A DNA stretch of 64,000 nt, taken from the NCBI RefSeq assembly GCF_013410745.1, contig NZ_JACCFY010000001.1, positions 930,001 to 994,000 of the forward strand. Reading direction: 5' to 3'. The DNA is from Nesterenkonia xinjiangensis (GTDB taxonomy: Bacteria > Actinomycetota > Actinomycetes > Actinomycetales > Micrococcaceae). How positions within the stretch are numbered: position 1 is the stretch's first letter; every line of letters begins with the position of its first letter. Shown here in pieces: positions 9,300-17,298 of this stretch. Position numbers and translations under genes: made by a program. The notes beneath the pieces were generated by a model that saw only the letters and a list, made by a program, of their open reading frames with translations, was not told where the DNA came from and searched no databases.

Positions 9300-11218
9300 G
9301 AGTGGTCCTCCACGAAATAGATGGCCGAGAGAGGGGGAAGAGTGAGCAGGGCGGACTGCGCCTCCTGCACGGTGGGCACGGGCTCAGTCTCCACCGCACC
9401 GCCGTGACCCCGATCGCCGCCGCCGTAGGCGGAAGAGTCGGTGTTGAGCGCCTCCCGCCAGCGGCCCGCGACGGGGAACCCGATGCGATAGCCGGTGCGT
9501 TCGACAGGGGCGAGGTTGAGCACGACCACCACGTGTGGATCACCGGCGTCGCCCCGCCGGGTCCAGGCGAGGACCTGGTCCTCGGCCGCGTCGACGAGCA
9601 GCCAGGAGAACCCCTGACCGTCTGCGTCGTGACGGTGCAGGGCGGGCTGTTCGCGGTAGAGCCGGTTGAGATCCCGGACGACGGCCTGCACGCCGGCGTG
9701 ACCGGGGTCGTGGAGGGACCCCCAGTCGAGCTCCCCCGAGTGGTTCCATTCGGCGGTCTGGCCGAACTCCTGGCCCATGAACAGCAGCTTCTTGCCCGGG
9801 TGTCCCCACATGTAGCCGTAGAACGCCTTGAGGCCGCCGAGCTTGTCGGCATGCGAGCCCGGCATGCGCCCGTACAGGGATCCCTTGCCGTGGACGACCT
9901 CGTCATGGCTGATCGGCAGCACGAAGTTCTCGCTGAACGCGTAGGAGAGGCCGAAAGTGAGGTCGTCGTGGTGGTACCGCCGGTGGACCGGGTCCCTGCT
10001 GAAGTACGTCAGCGAGTCGTTCATCCAGCCGAGGTTCCACTTGTAGCCGAACCCCAGTCCGTCGAAGTCGACGCGGCGGGTGACCCCAGGGAACGAGGTG
10101 GACTCCTCAGCGGTCATCGCGACGCCGTCATGCGCCCCGTAGACCGCGACGTTGGTCGCGCGCAGGAAGTCGATGGCCTCATAGTTCTCCCGGCCTCCGT
10201 CGCGATTCGGGATCCACTCCCCCTCCTCGCGCGAGTAGTCGCGGTAGAGCATCGAGGCGACCGCATCGACGCGCAGACCGTCGAGGTGGTACTGGTCGAT
10301 CCAGTACAGGGCGTTCGCGACGAGGTACCCACGCACCTCGGGTCGCCCGTAGTTGTAGATGAGGGTCTTCCAGTCGGGATGGAAGCCCTGGCGCGGATCG
10401 AGGTGCTCGTAGAGCGCCGTGCCGTCGAATCGGGCGAGACCGTGCGCGTCAGTGGGGAAATGGCCCGGCACCCAGTCGGCGATGACGCCGATCCCTCTCG
10501 CGTGTGCAGCATCTACGAAGGCGGCGAACTCGCGCGGGGTGCCATGGCGGATCGTCGGGGCGTACATTCCCACAGGTTGGTAGCCCCAGGACCCGTCGAA
10601 CGGATGCTCGCTGACGGGCATCACCTCGATATGGGTGAATCCGAGGTCCACGACGTAGTCGACCAGCTCCGTCGCAAGTTCCAGATAGGACAGAGGGCGG
10701 CCCCCCTCGGCCCGCCGCCAGGACCCGAGGTGCACCTCATAGACGCTGATCGGGCTGTCGACCGCGTTGGCCTCGGCTCGTCGGTCGAGCCATTCCTGGT
10801 CCTGCCAGTCGTGGGCGTCGAGGCGCCGCACCACGGACCCCGTCGCGGGCGGATGCTCACTGCCGAAGCCGACCGGGTCCGCCTTCTGCGGCAGGTGGCC
10901 GCCCTCGCGGTCGTGCAGGTCGTACTTGTAGATCGCGCCCTCGGCGACGCCGGGCACGAACGTCTCCCACACCCCTGTGGATCCGACCGTCCGCAGCGGA
11001 TGCGCCTCGGCGTTCCAGTGGTTGAAGTCCCCGACGACCGCGACACGGGAGGCGTTCGGGGCCCACACCGCGAAGTGCACACCGTCCACGCCCTCATGGG
11101 TCATGAGATGTGCCCCGAGCGCGTCCCAGAGGCGATGATGCGTTCCCTCCGAGATGAGGTGCTCGTCGAGCGCGCCGAGCACAGGACCGTGGCGGTGTGG
11201 ATCCGTCTGATGAGCCAT
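9296..11218 (-). CDS. glgB: 1,4-alpha-glucan branching enzyme GlgB
   Basis: GH13 branching enzyme, 640 residues; it transfers alpha-1,4 chains to 6-positions of glycogen. A CBM48 domain ([22 protein letters not shown]) precedes the barrel. Catalytic blocks are [16 protein letters not shown] (nucleophile Asp), the general-acid region [13 protein letters not shown] (Glu) and [15 protein letters not shown] (Asp). The C-terminal all-beta domain is complete. The protein lacks the extra N-terminal domain (N1) of the roughly 730-residue actinobacterial and E. coli forms. GAAAGG lies about 8 nt before the ATG. It starts 30 nt after glgP and overlaps glgC by 4 nt. Confidence 0.94.
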   Translation of the reverse strand: MAHQTDPHRHGPVLGALDEHLISEGTHHRLWDALGAHLMTHEGVDGVHFAVWAPNASRVAVVGDFNHWNAEAHPLRTVGSTGVWETFVPGVAEGAIYKYDLHDREGGHLPQKADPVGFGSEHPPATGSVVRRLDAHDWQDQEWLDRRAEANAVDSPISVYEVHLGSWRRAEGGRPLSYLELATELVDYVVDLGFTHIEVMPVSEHPFDGSWGYQPVGMYAPTIRHGTPREFAAFVDAAHARGIGVIADWVPGHFPTDAHGLARFDGTALYEHLDPRQGFHPDWKTLIYNYGRPEVRGYLVANALYWIDQYHLDGLRVDAVASMLYRDYSREEGEWIPNRDGGRENYEAIDFLRATNVAVYGAHDGVAMTAEESTSFPGVTRRVDFDGLGFGYKWNLGWMNDSLTYFSRDPVHRRYHHDDLTFGLSYAFSENFVLPISHDEVVHGKGSLYGRMPGSHADKLGGLKAFYGYMWGHPGKKLLFMGQEFGQTAEWNHSGELDWGSLHDPGHAGVQAVVRDLNRLYREQPALHRHDADGQGFSWLLVDAAEDQVLAWTRRGDAGDPHVVVVLNLAPVERTGYRIGFPVAGRWREALNTDSSAYGGGDRGHGGAVETEPVPTVQEAQSALLTLPPLSAIYFVEDHS

Positions 11219-11248
11219 CGCCGGGACCTTTCGTCGAGGAGAAGACGG

Positions 11249-13633
11249 TCACTGCGCCGGAGGGAGGTCCCAGATCTCCTTCATGTATTGGCCTATGGCG
11301 CGATCGGAACTGAAGCAGCCGACCCGAGCCATGTTCAGCACCGCCATGCGTTGCCACCGCTGCGGATCGCGGTACGTCCTGTCTACCAGCTCCTGGGATG
11401 AATTGTAAGCGTCGAAATCAGCGGCGACGAGGAACCAGTCGCTGGTCCACAGGTGGTCGAGGAGACTGCCGTAGCGGCCCGGTTCGTCAGGGCTGAACGT
11501 GCCCTCTGCGACAGCCTGCAGCACATCCTGCAGCGCCTGGCTCTGCTCGATCGCCGTCCGTGCGTGGTCCGGCTGCTCGCGGCGCGCCGTGACCTCCTCG
11601 GCCGTGAGTCCGAAGAGGAAGAAGTTCTCGGCGCCGACCTGTTCGCGGATCTCGACGTTCGCCCCGTCGAGGGTGCCGATCGTGAGCGCTCCGTTGAGCG
11701 CGAACTTCATATTGCCGGTGCCGGAGGCCTCCATGCCCGCCGTCGAGATCTGCTCGGACAGGTCTGCCGCAGGGATGAGCTTCTCGGCCATCGTGACGTT
11801 GTAGTTCGGCGGGTAGACGACGCGCAGTCTGTCGCGCGTCTCGGGGTCGTCGTTGATGACTCGCCCGACGTCGTTGATCAGCCGGATGATGTCCTTGGCG
11901 GCCGCGTAGCTCGGTGCGGCCTTGCCGCCGAAGATCTTGACCCGAGGCATCCAGTCGGCCTCCGGATCCGCCTTGATCCTCTGCCAGCGCGAGACGGTCC
12001 ACAGGATGTTCAGCAGCTGCCGCTTATATTCGTGCAGACGCTTGGCCTGCACGTCGATGAGCGAGCCCAGCGGAAGCTCTATCGCGTGCTCATCGGCGAG
12101 CCACGACGCCAGGCGCCGCTTCGCCTGGTGCTTGGCGCTCCCGAAGGCCTCGAGGAAGCCGGGATCCTGCGCGTGGTGCTCGAGGTCGCGCAGCCGCTCG
12201 AGGTCGGACTCCCAGCCCGGGCCGATCGTCTCGGTGACGAGGTCCGCGAGCGCAGGATTGGCGAGCTTGAGCCAGCGGCGCGGTGTGATCCCGTTGGTGA
12301 CGTTGATGAGGCGACCCGGCGTGAGCGCCTCGAGGTGAGGGAAGAGGTTCCGGCTCACCAGGTCGGTGTGCAGCGCCGAGACGCCGTTGACCCGGTGGCT
12401 GGTCGCGAACGCGAGGTCACCCATCCTGACGTGACCGTGCTCGATGAGATGCACCTCGTCCGCCGCGTGACCATGGACCTCATGGATCCTCCGGTCCAGC
12501 CGTTCGATGATCTGCAGGTGGCGGGGAAGCAGATGGCGCATCAGGTCGACGGGCCACATCTCGAGGGCCTCAGGCAGCAGTGTGTGGTTCGTGTAGCTCA
12601 GCACCTGCGTGGCGAGGTCGACGGCGCCGTCGAAGGCGAACCCGTGGTCGTCGACGAGCAGGCGGATCAGTTCGGGACCGGCGATCGCGGGATGTGTGTC
12701 GTTCATCTGGATGGCCGCCTGCTCCGGCAGGCGACGCAGGTCGTCCTGCGTGGCGAGGAACCGCCGCAGCACGTCCTGCACCGAGGCGGACGTGAGGAAG
12801 TACTCCTGGGAGAGACGCAGCTCCCTGCCCAGATCAGTGGTGTCCGTCGGGTAGAGCACCCGGTTCAGGGTGCGGGCCCAGGTCTCGAGGTCGGCCGCCC
12901 CCATGAAGTCGCCGGCGTTGAACCGGTCGAGATCGAGCAGGTCGCCGCCCGGGAGCGCTGACCACAGACGCAACGTGTTGACCCACCTGCCCCCGTAGCC
13001 GACGACCGGTGTGTCGTGCGCGGCCGCGATGATCCGGGTCGCCGGGCGCCACACCTCGCGCCCGTCGACTTCGTCGAGCTCGCCGCCGAACCGCACCTCG
13101 TAGGCCGTTTCGGGTCGCGTGAAGCTGAAGGGATCACCGTGGGAGAGCCACTCGTCCGGGCGCTCGATCTGTCGCCCGTCCTCGAAGTGCTGCCGGAAGA
13201 GTCCGCGCTCATAGCGCAGGCCGTAGCCATAGGCCGGACATCCCAGGGTGGACATCGACTCGAGGTAGCAGGCGGCCAGACGTCCCAGGCCCCCGTTGCC
13301 GAGCGCCGGATCCGGTTCGTCGTCGACGACGTCGGCGACGTTCACGCCCAGGTCGTCGAACGCGGCGACCACGGCATCACGCAGCTGCAGATTGATGGCG
13401 GCATCCTCAAGGAGCCGGCCCGGGAGGAACTCCATGGAGAGGTAGTTGACGCTCTTGAGTCCTTCATCCCGGGTGCGCCGTGCGGCCTCGAGCCACGGGG
13501 CCGTCGCCCTGTCGCGCAGCACGTGCGAGAGCGCCACCCGCCAGTCGAGCACACTCGCACGGTCCGGTTCGACGCCCGCGGAATACCTCAGATGGTGCAG
13601 CAGGGCGGAGCGCAGCTCCGGAGGTGTCGGCAT
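11249..13633 (-). CDS. glgP: Glycogen phosphorylase GlgP
   Basis: PLP-dependent GT35 phosphorylase, 794 residues, releasing glucose-1-phosphate from glycogen. Visible are YLSMEFLPGRLL, ALGNGGLGRLAACYLES, IQMNDTHPA, VKIFGGKAAPSY and the PLP-lysine region EASGTGNMKFALNGALTIG. I chose ATG 13633 because a -10-like TATGCT (13646-13641) ends 7 nt upstream, the leaderless pattern seen at many genes here; ATG 13645 is the alternative. The open frame further upstream crosses the tRNA-Met terminator and is not coding. First gene of the glg operon. The sequence is the alpha-glucan phosphorylase of about 800 residues with PLP near the C-terminus. Confidence 0.94.
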   Translation of the reverse strand: MPTPPELRSALLHHLRYSAGVEPDRASVLDWRVALSHVLRDRATAPWLEAARRTRDEGLKSVNYLSMEFLPGRLLEDAAINLQLRDAVVAAFDDLGVNVADVVDDEPDPALGNGGLGRLAACYLESMSTLGCPAYGYGLRYERGLFRQHFEDGRQIERPDEWLSHGDPFSFTRPETAYEVRFGGELDEVDGREVWRPATRIIAAAHDTPVVGYGGRWVNTLRLWSALPGGDLLDLDRFNAGDFMGAADLETWARTLNRVLYPTDTTDLGRELRLSQEYFLTSASVQDVLRRFLATQDDLRRLPEQAAIQMNDTHPAIAGPELIRLLVDDHGFAFDGAVDLATQVLSYTNHTLLPEALEMWPVDLMRHLLPRHLQIIERLDRRIHEVHGHAADEVHLIEHGHVRMGDLAFATSHRVNGVSALHTDLVSRNLFPHLEALTPGRLINVTNGITPRRWLKLANPALADLVTETIGPGWESDLERLRDLEHHAQDPGFLEAFGSAKHQAKRRLASWLADEHAIELPLGSLIDVQAKRLHEYKRQLLNILWTVSRWQRIKADPEADWMPRVKIFGGKAAPSYAAAKDIIRLINDVGRVINDDPETRDRLRVVYPPNYNVTMAEKLIPAADLSEQISTAGMEASGTGNMKFALNGALTIGTLDGANVEIREQVGAENFFLFGLTAEEVTARREQPDHARTAIEQSQALQDVLQAVAEGTFSPDEPGRYGSLLDHLWTSDWFLVAADFDAYNSSQELVDRTYRDPQRWQRMAVLNMARVGCFSSDRAIGQYMKEIWDLPPAQ

Positions 13634-13722
13634 GGTCCACAGCATAGCGCCGGGCTGACCCCGGGCGGTGCTGGACCCCGCGCGGCCCAGGCGTCGGAGC
13701 GGACCCCTTCTGCCGCACAGAG

Positions 13723-13765
13723 ATGACGCGACCCCCGAACCGTGGTGGTCCGGGGGCCGCGTCAT
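13723..13765 (-). terminator. Hairpin terminator of tRNA-Met
   Basis: A 19-bp inverted repeat (13723-13741 and 13747-13765, two mismatches, 5-nt loop) lies just downstream of tRNA-Met and upstream of glgP. It is very GC-rich and has no clear T-run, as is common for actinobacterial terminators. It separates tRNA transcription from the glg operon. Confidence 0.6.
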
Positions 13766-13778
13766 CGTCAGGCATCGG

Positions 13779-13852
13779 TAGCGGTGGCGGGGCTCGATCC
13801 CGCGACCTCACGATTATGAGTCGTGCGCTCTAACCAGCTGAGCTACACCGCC
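13779..13852 (-). tRNA. tRNA-Met (CAT), elongator type
   Basis: Complete cloverleaf read on the minus strand: acceptor GGCGGTG paired with CACCGCT (one G-U pair), D-arm AGCTCAGCTGGTTAGAGC, anticodon loop CTCATAA with CAT, and T-arm GCGGGATCGAGCCCCGC. The discriminator is A. A full CCA is not encoded (CCG follows). The resemblance to known actinobacterial elongator tRNA-Met is close; a lysidine-modified tRNA-Ile(CAT) is a less likely alternative. Confidence 0.9.
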
Positions 13853-13866
13853 ACAGAATGAGAAAT

Positions 13867-13897
13867 GCCCGCGCCGCGCGAGATGCGCTGCGCGGGC
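13867..13897 (-). terminator. Hairpin terminator of tRNA-Thr
   Basis: Inverted repeat GCCCGCGC (13867-13874) / GCGCGGGC (13890-13897), flanked by further complementary TGAGA/TCTCA, directly after the 3' end of tRNA-Thr and before tRNA-Met. The two tRNAs therefore seem to be separate transcription units. Confidence 0.5.
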
Positions 13898-13907
13898 TCT
13901 CATCCAG

Positions 13908-13979
13908 AGCCCCAACCGGGAATCGATCCCGGGACCTCAGTCTTACCAAGACTGCGCTCTACCACTGAGCTATTGGGGC
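13908..13979 (-). tRNA. tRNA-Thr (GGT)
   Basis: Complete cloverleaf on the minus strand: acceptor GCCCCAA/TTGGGGC, D-arm AGCTCAGTGGTAGAGC, anticodon stem-loop CAGTCTTGGTAAGACTG with anticodon GGT, and T-arm CCGGGATCGATTCCCGG. CCA is not encoded. It lies 55 nt upstream of tRNA-Met. Confidence 0.92.
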
Positions 13980-14061
13980 AACGGCATGAAACTCTACCAC
14001 CAGCCCTGCCAGCGGCAAAAACCGGGATAGAGAGACATCCGTCACTGGATCATGCGGGGAT

Positions 14062-16044
14062 TCAGCGCCAACGCGGCTTGCGCTGACGGTCTGCCTTGTC
14101 GCCGCCGAAACCGCCCTTGCGGTGCCCGCTGCGCGCACCACGATCGCCTCCGCGGTCGCCACCACGGTCACCACCACGGTCACCACCACGGCTTCCGGCG
14201 CCGGAGTCCTTCTCCAGACGGATCAGCTCGCCGCCGATCCGCGTCTTGGCCAGCGCCTCCCACTGGTCGCTGGAGAGGTGCTCAGGCAGCTCCACCAGCG
14301 AGTGGGTGTTGCGGATGTCGATCCCGCCGATCTTCTTCGCCGGCAGGCCCGCCTCGTTCGCGATGGCTCCGACGATGTGACCGGGTGCCACGCCGTCGCG
14401 ACGCCCCAGGGCGATCTTGTACATGGAGTTGCCCGGCCCAGCCTCGCGAGGAGCACGCGGGCCCCGGTCACCCCTGTCGGAGCGCGGACCGCGCTCAGCA
14501 CGGTCGTCATCGCGCTCCCGGCCCGCACGCTCGGCCTCGCGGACCAGCTCGTCGGAGCCCTTCTCGTCCAGCAGCAGCGGACGCCCGTCGTGGACCATCG
14601 CCACCAGGGCGGCGGCCACATCCTCGGCCGGGGTGTTCTGCTCGGACACGTAGGAGCTCACCAGCCCGCGGTACTCCTCCAGGTCCTCGGAGGAGAGCGT
14701 CTGGGTGATCCGCTCGGAGAACCGCTGCAGACGCGAGGCGTTCACATCGGCCACCGTCGGCATGGACATCGGCTCCACCTTCTGACGGGTGGCCTTCTCG
14801 ATGGCCCGCAGCAGGCGCCGCTCCCGCGGAGTCACGAACAGCACGGCCTGGCCGGAGCGTCCGGCGCGGCCGGTGCGCCCGATGCGGTGCACATAGGACT
14901 CGGTGTCGAGCGGGATGTCGTAGTTGAACACGTGACTGATCCGCTCGACGTCGAGCCCGCGGGCGGCGACGTCGGTGGCGACAAGCACGTCCACCCGACC
15001 GTTGCGCAGGTTGTCCACGGTGGCCTCGCGCAGCTTCTGCGGGATGTCACCGTTGATGGCCGTGGCACGGAAGCCGCGGGCGCTCAGCCGGTTGGCGACC
15101 TCTTCGGTGGCCGAGCGGGTGCGCACGAAGACGATGGCGGCGTCGTGCGCCTCGGTCTCCATGATGCGGGTCAGCGCCTCCAGCTTGGAGGAGTGACGGA
15201 CCTGCACGTAGCGCTGGTTGATGGTCGACGAGGTCGACGTGGTCGACTTGACCGAGACCTCCACCGGGTCATTGAGGTAGTCGGCAGAGATCCGGCGGAT
15301 GGCCCGCGGCATCGTCGCCGAGAACAGCGCGGTCTGCTTGTCAGCAGGAGTCTGCTCCAGGATCTGGTCGACCTCCTCGGCGAAGCCCATGCGCAGCATC
15401 TCGTCGGCCTCGTCGAGCACCAGGTGCTGGATCTCGGAGAGGTCCAGCGACCCGCGGGAGAGGTGGTCGATCACACGGCCGGGAGTGCCCACCACGACGT
15501 TGGCACCACGGCGCAGGCCGGACAGCTGCGGGCCGTAGGGCGCACCGCCGTAGATGGGGAGCACGGTGAGGCCGTCGATGTCGGCGGCGTAGGTGGAGAA
15601 TGCCTCCGCCACCTGCAGGGCCAGCTCACGGGTGGGGGCGAGGACCAGCGTCTGCGGGGCGGTGCCCACCTCGCCGGCGTCGGCGGCACGAGCCATGTGA
15701 GTCAGGGCCGGCAGTGCGAACGCTGCGGTCTTGCCGGTGCCGGTCTGGGCCAGGCCGACGACGTCACGGCCCTGGTTCAGCAGCGGGATGGTTTGCGCCT
15801 GGATCGGCGAGGGGGTCTCGTAGCCGAGCCGCTCGGTGACGGCCAGGACACGAGGGTCCAGGCCCAGGTCCACGAAACGGGGGCCCTCCTGCTTCGGAGC
15901 CTCCTGCTCGGGCTCGGCCGGCTTCTCGACCTGCGACTGATCCTGCTGCTCGACCTGCTGCGGGGCGTTCTCCGGGGTCTCGGTCTGCTCTGGGCTCTCG
16001 ACGGAATCGGGGGTGTCCGGCGTCTCAACGGTGGGTGTGCTCAT
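14062..16044 (-). CDS. DEAD-box RNA helicase (DeaD/CsdA-like) with GGDR-repeat tail
   Basis: ATP-dependent RNA helicase, 660 residues, for ribosome assembly, mRNA turnover or cold adaptation. An acidic, Gln-rich N-terminal extension (about 55 residues) precedes the core: Q motif (GYETPSPIQ), motif I AQTGTGKT, Ia PTRELALQ, II VLDEADEML (DEAD), III SAT, V ATDVAARGLD and VI HRIGRTGRAG. A DbpA-type RNA-binding domain follows (MYKIALGRRDGVAPGHIVGA, then GGIDI), and the C-terminus has four GGDR repeats and a basic end, an RGG-like RNA-binding tail. ATG 16044 has AAGGAG about 9 nt upstream. Transcribed from a long leader. Confidence 0.93.
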   Translation of the reverse strand: MSTPTVETPDTPDSVESPEQTETPENAPQQVEQQDQSQVEKPAEPEQEAPKQEGPRFVDLGLDPRVLAVTERLGYETPSPIQAQTIPLLNQGRDVVGLAQTGTGKTAAFALPALTHMARAADAGEVGTAPQTLVLAPTRELALQVAEAFSTYAADIDGLTVLPIYGGAPYGPQLSGLRRGANVVVGTPGRVIDHLSRGSLDLSEIQHLVLDEADEMLRMGFAEEVDQILEQTPADKQTALFSATMPRAIRRISADYLNDPVEVSVKSTTSTSSTINQRYVQVRHSSKLEALTRIMETEAHDAAIVFVRTRSATEEVANRLSARGFRATAINGDIPQKLREATVDNLRNGRVDVLVATDVAARGLDVERISHVFNYDIPLDTESYVHRIGRTGRAGRSGQAVLFVTPRERRLLRAIEKATRQKVEPMSMPTVADVNASRLQRFSERITQTLSSEDLEEYRGLVSSYVSEQNTPAEDVAAALVAMVHDGRPLLLDEKGSDELVREAERAGRERDDDRAERGPRSDRGDRGPRAPREAGPGNSMYKIALGRRDGVAPGHIVGAIANEAGLPAKKIGGIDIRNTHSLVELPEHLSSDQWEALAKTRIGGELIRLEKDSGAGSRGGDRGGDRGGDRGGDRGARSGHRKGGFGGDKADRQRKPRWR

Positions 16045-16374
16045 GGGTGAGGCTCCTTCGTCATGATGGGCGGCCTCGAGTCCCCGCGCTCGCCCTCTGC
16101 ACACGGGCGTCGACCGCCTCTGCTCGACTTCGCGTCAAGGGCAGGGCAGGGTGCACGTGCTCTGGTGGGGCGTGATGGGACGGGGACTCTGCGGCCACTG
16201 ATGGGCTCCGGAGTCGACCCGTGAAAACACACACGAACCTCGACAGCTTCCTCAGGCGCCGAACGGATCGGCGCGCACCGATCATCGGTGCAGAGAAGCT
16301 GGAGTAGCAAGAGAAGACGGGATCTTCCGGAGAATGCTCTTCAAGTGTAGGGGACGTCGCCGAGTTTTCCCCAA
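16045..16374 (-). promoter_or_regulatory. Long 5' leader and candidate promoter of the helicase gene
   Basis: The 489-nt stretch 16045-16533 contains no gene. A candidate promoter on the minus strand is TTGGGG (16374-16369) and TACACT (16349-16344), a 19-bp spacer, which is long. It would give a leader of almost 300 nt. Inside the leader are two tandem hairpins, CGCCGA/TCGGCG (16257-16273) and CACCGAT/ATCGGTG (16276-16290). Long structured leaders are known for cold-shock helicase mRNAs; function here is inference. Confidence 0.4.
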
Positions 16375-16417
16375 TCAGGAGACGAACGTCACGTCTACGG
16401 GCGCCCCACTCCCCGGA

Positions 16418-16489
16418 GTTGAGATGGTGAGTTTCCGCCGAAATGACATCGATTCGGCACCCATTCGGGCGGAAACTCACCATCTCAAC
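16418..16489. repeat. 22-bp perfect inverted repeat
   Basis: Arms 16418-16439 and 16468-16489 are exact reverse complements (22 of 22, starting GTTGAGATGGTGAGTTTCCG), with a 28-nt centre whose outer edge (AATG/CATT) pairs further. It lies between the MOSC gene stop and the helicase promoter. There is no T-run. It may be a dispersed palindromic (REP/MITE-like) element or a factor-dependent terminator; no second copy was noticed in the window. Confidence 0.75.
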
Positions 16490-16533
16490 GCAGGGTGGGA
16501 GGACTGCCCGCATGGGGCTGCCCGGCATGCCCG

Positions 16534-17184
16534 TCAGTCGTTCGGGCGGGCCGCCGTCGGGCCCTTGGCCAAGGCGAGCTCGCGGATCGTGAGCTCCGGG
16601 ACCTCAGCCACGGAGATGACCTCGACCTGGTCTCCGGCGGCGATCATCCCTGGGGTGACGACCCGGAGGTAGGTGCCGGGACGCCCGGCCTGCAGGAACC
16701 GCTTCACCCAGCCCGGCTGCTCCATCCACCGACCGAACGTCGCACACGGGATGCGCGGCCGGGTGACCTCCAGGATCAGCCGCTCCCCCACACGCCAGCG
16801 CTCACCGGGGTAGGCGCCGTCGACGTCGAAGCCCTCACCATCGGCCCCGGAGATCCGCAGGTTCTCGCCGAAGCTGCCAGGCGGGACCCCCTGACCGAGC
16901 TGCTCGGCCCACCAGGCGGCGTCGGCGGCCGCGTAGGCGTACACGGCCTTCTCCTCGCCCCCGTGGTGCTTCCGATCGGCCTGGACGTCACCGTGCAGGC
17001 CGAGGGTGCGCACCCTGACTGCCCCCTCGACGGGGCGCTTGTCGATGCCGGTGACCCCGACAGGGCCGGCGTCGTCGCGGACCAACTGATCCACCACGCA
17101 GACGGCGTCCACGGTGCCGGTCATGCCCAGCCGCTCGGCGGCGGCTGCGAGACAGGTCGGTGAGGAGACAGGGCCGAGACTCAT
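16534..17184 (-). CDS. MOSC domain protein (YiiM-like)
   Basis: A 216-residue stand-alone MOSC domain, the sulfur-carrier fold of molybdenum-cofactor sulfurases; stand-alone forms such as YiiM help detoxify N-hydroxylated compounds. Family marks are GLHGDVQADRKHHGG, the GSFGENL block and the conserved cysteine in RPRIPCATF. The C-terminus is the usual basic TIRELA segment. ATG 17184 is supported by a -10-like TACACT (17197-17192) 7 nt upstream (leaderless pattern); Met21 is the alternative. No molybdopterin genes are near, so partner enzymes are unknown. Confidence 0.85.
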   Translation of the reverse strand: MSLGPVSSPTCLAAAAERLGMTGTVDAVCVVDQLVRDDAGPVGVTGIDKRPVEGAVRVRTLGLHGDVQADRKHHGGEEKAVYAYAAADAAWWAEQLGQGVPPGSFGENLRISGADGEGFDVDGAYPGERWRVGERLILEVTRPRIPCATFGRWMEQPGWVKRFLQAGRPGTYLRVVTPGMIAAGDQVEVISVAEVPELTIRELALAKGPTAARPND

Positions 17185-17214
17185 GGACGACAGTGTAGGG
17201 ACCCGGGACGCAGA

Positions 17215-17282
17215 ATGCCTCTGCGGTTCGGGCCCTTCTCAGCGCGGATCACCACGCAGAAGGGCCCGAACCGCAGAGGCAT
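17215..17282. repeat. 25-bp perfect inverted repeat after metB
   Basis: Arms 17215-17239 and 17258-17282 are exact reverse complements over 25 bp (starting ATGCCTCTGCGGTTCGGGCC), with an 18-nt loop. It begins 16 nt beyond the stop of the cystathionine gamma-synthase gene and ends upstream of the MOSC promoter. A transcript from metB would fold into a very stable hairpin, so a terminator is likely, but no U-tract follows and the arms are unusually long. Confidence 0.7.
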
Positions 17283-17298
17283 CACGGAGCGTGTCGGC

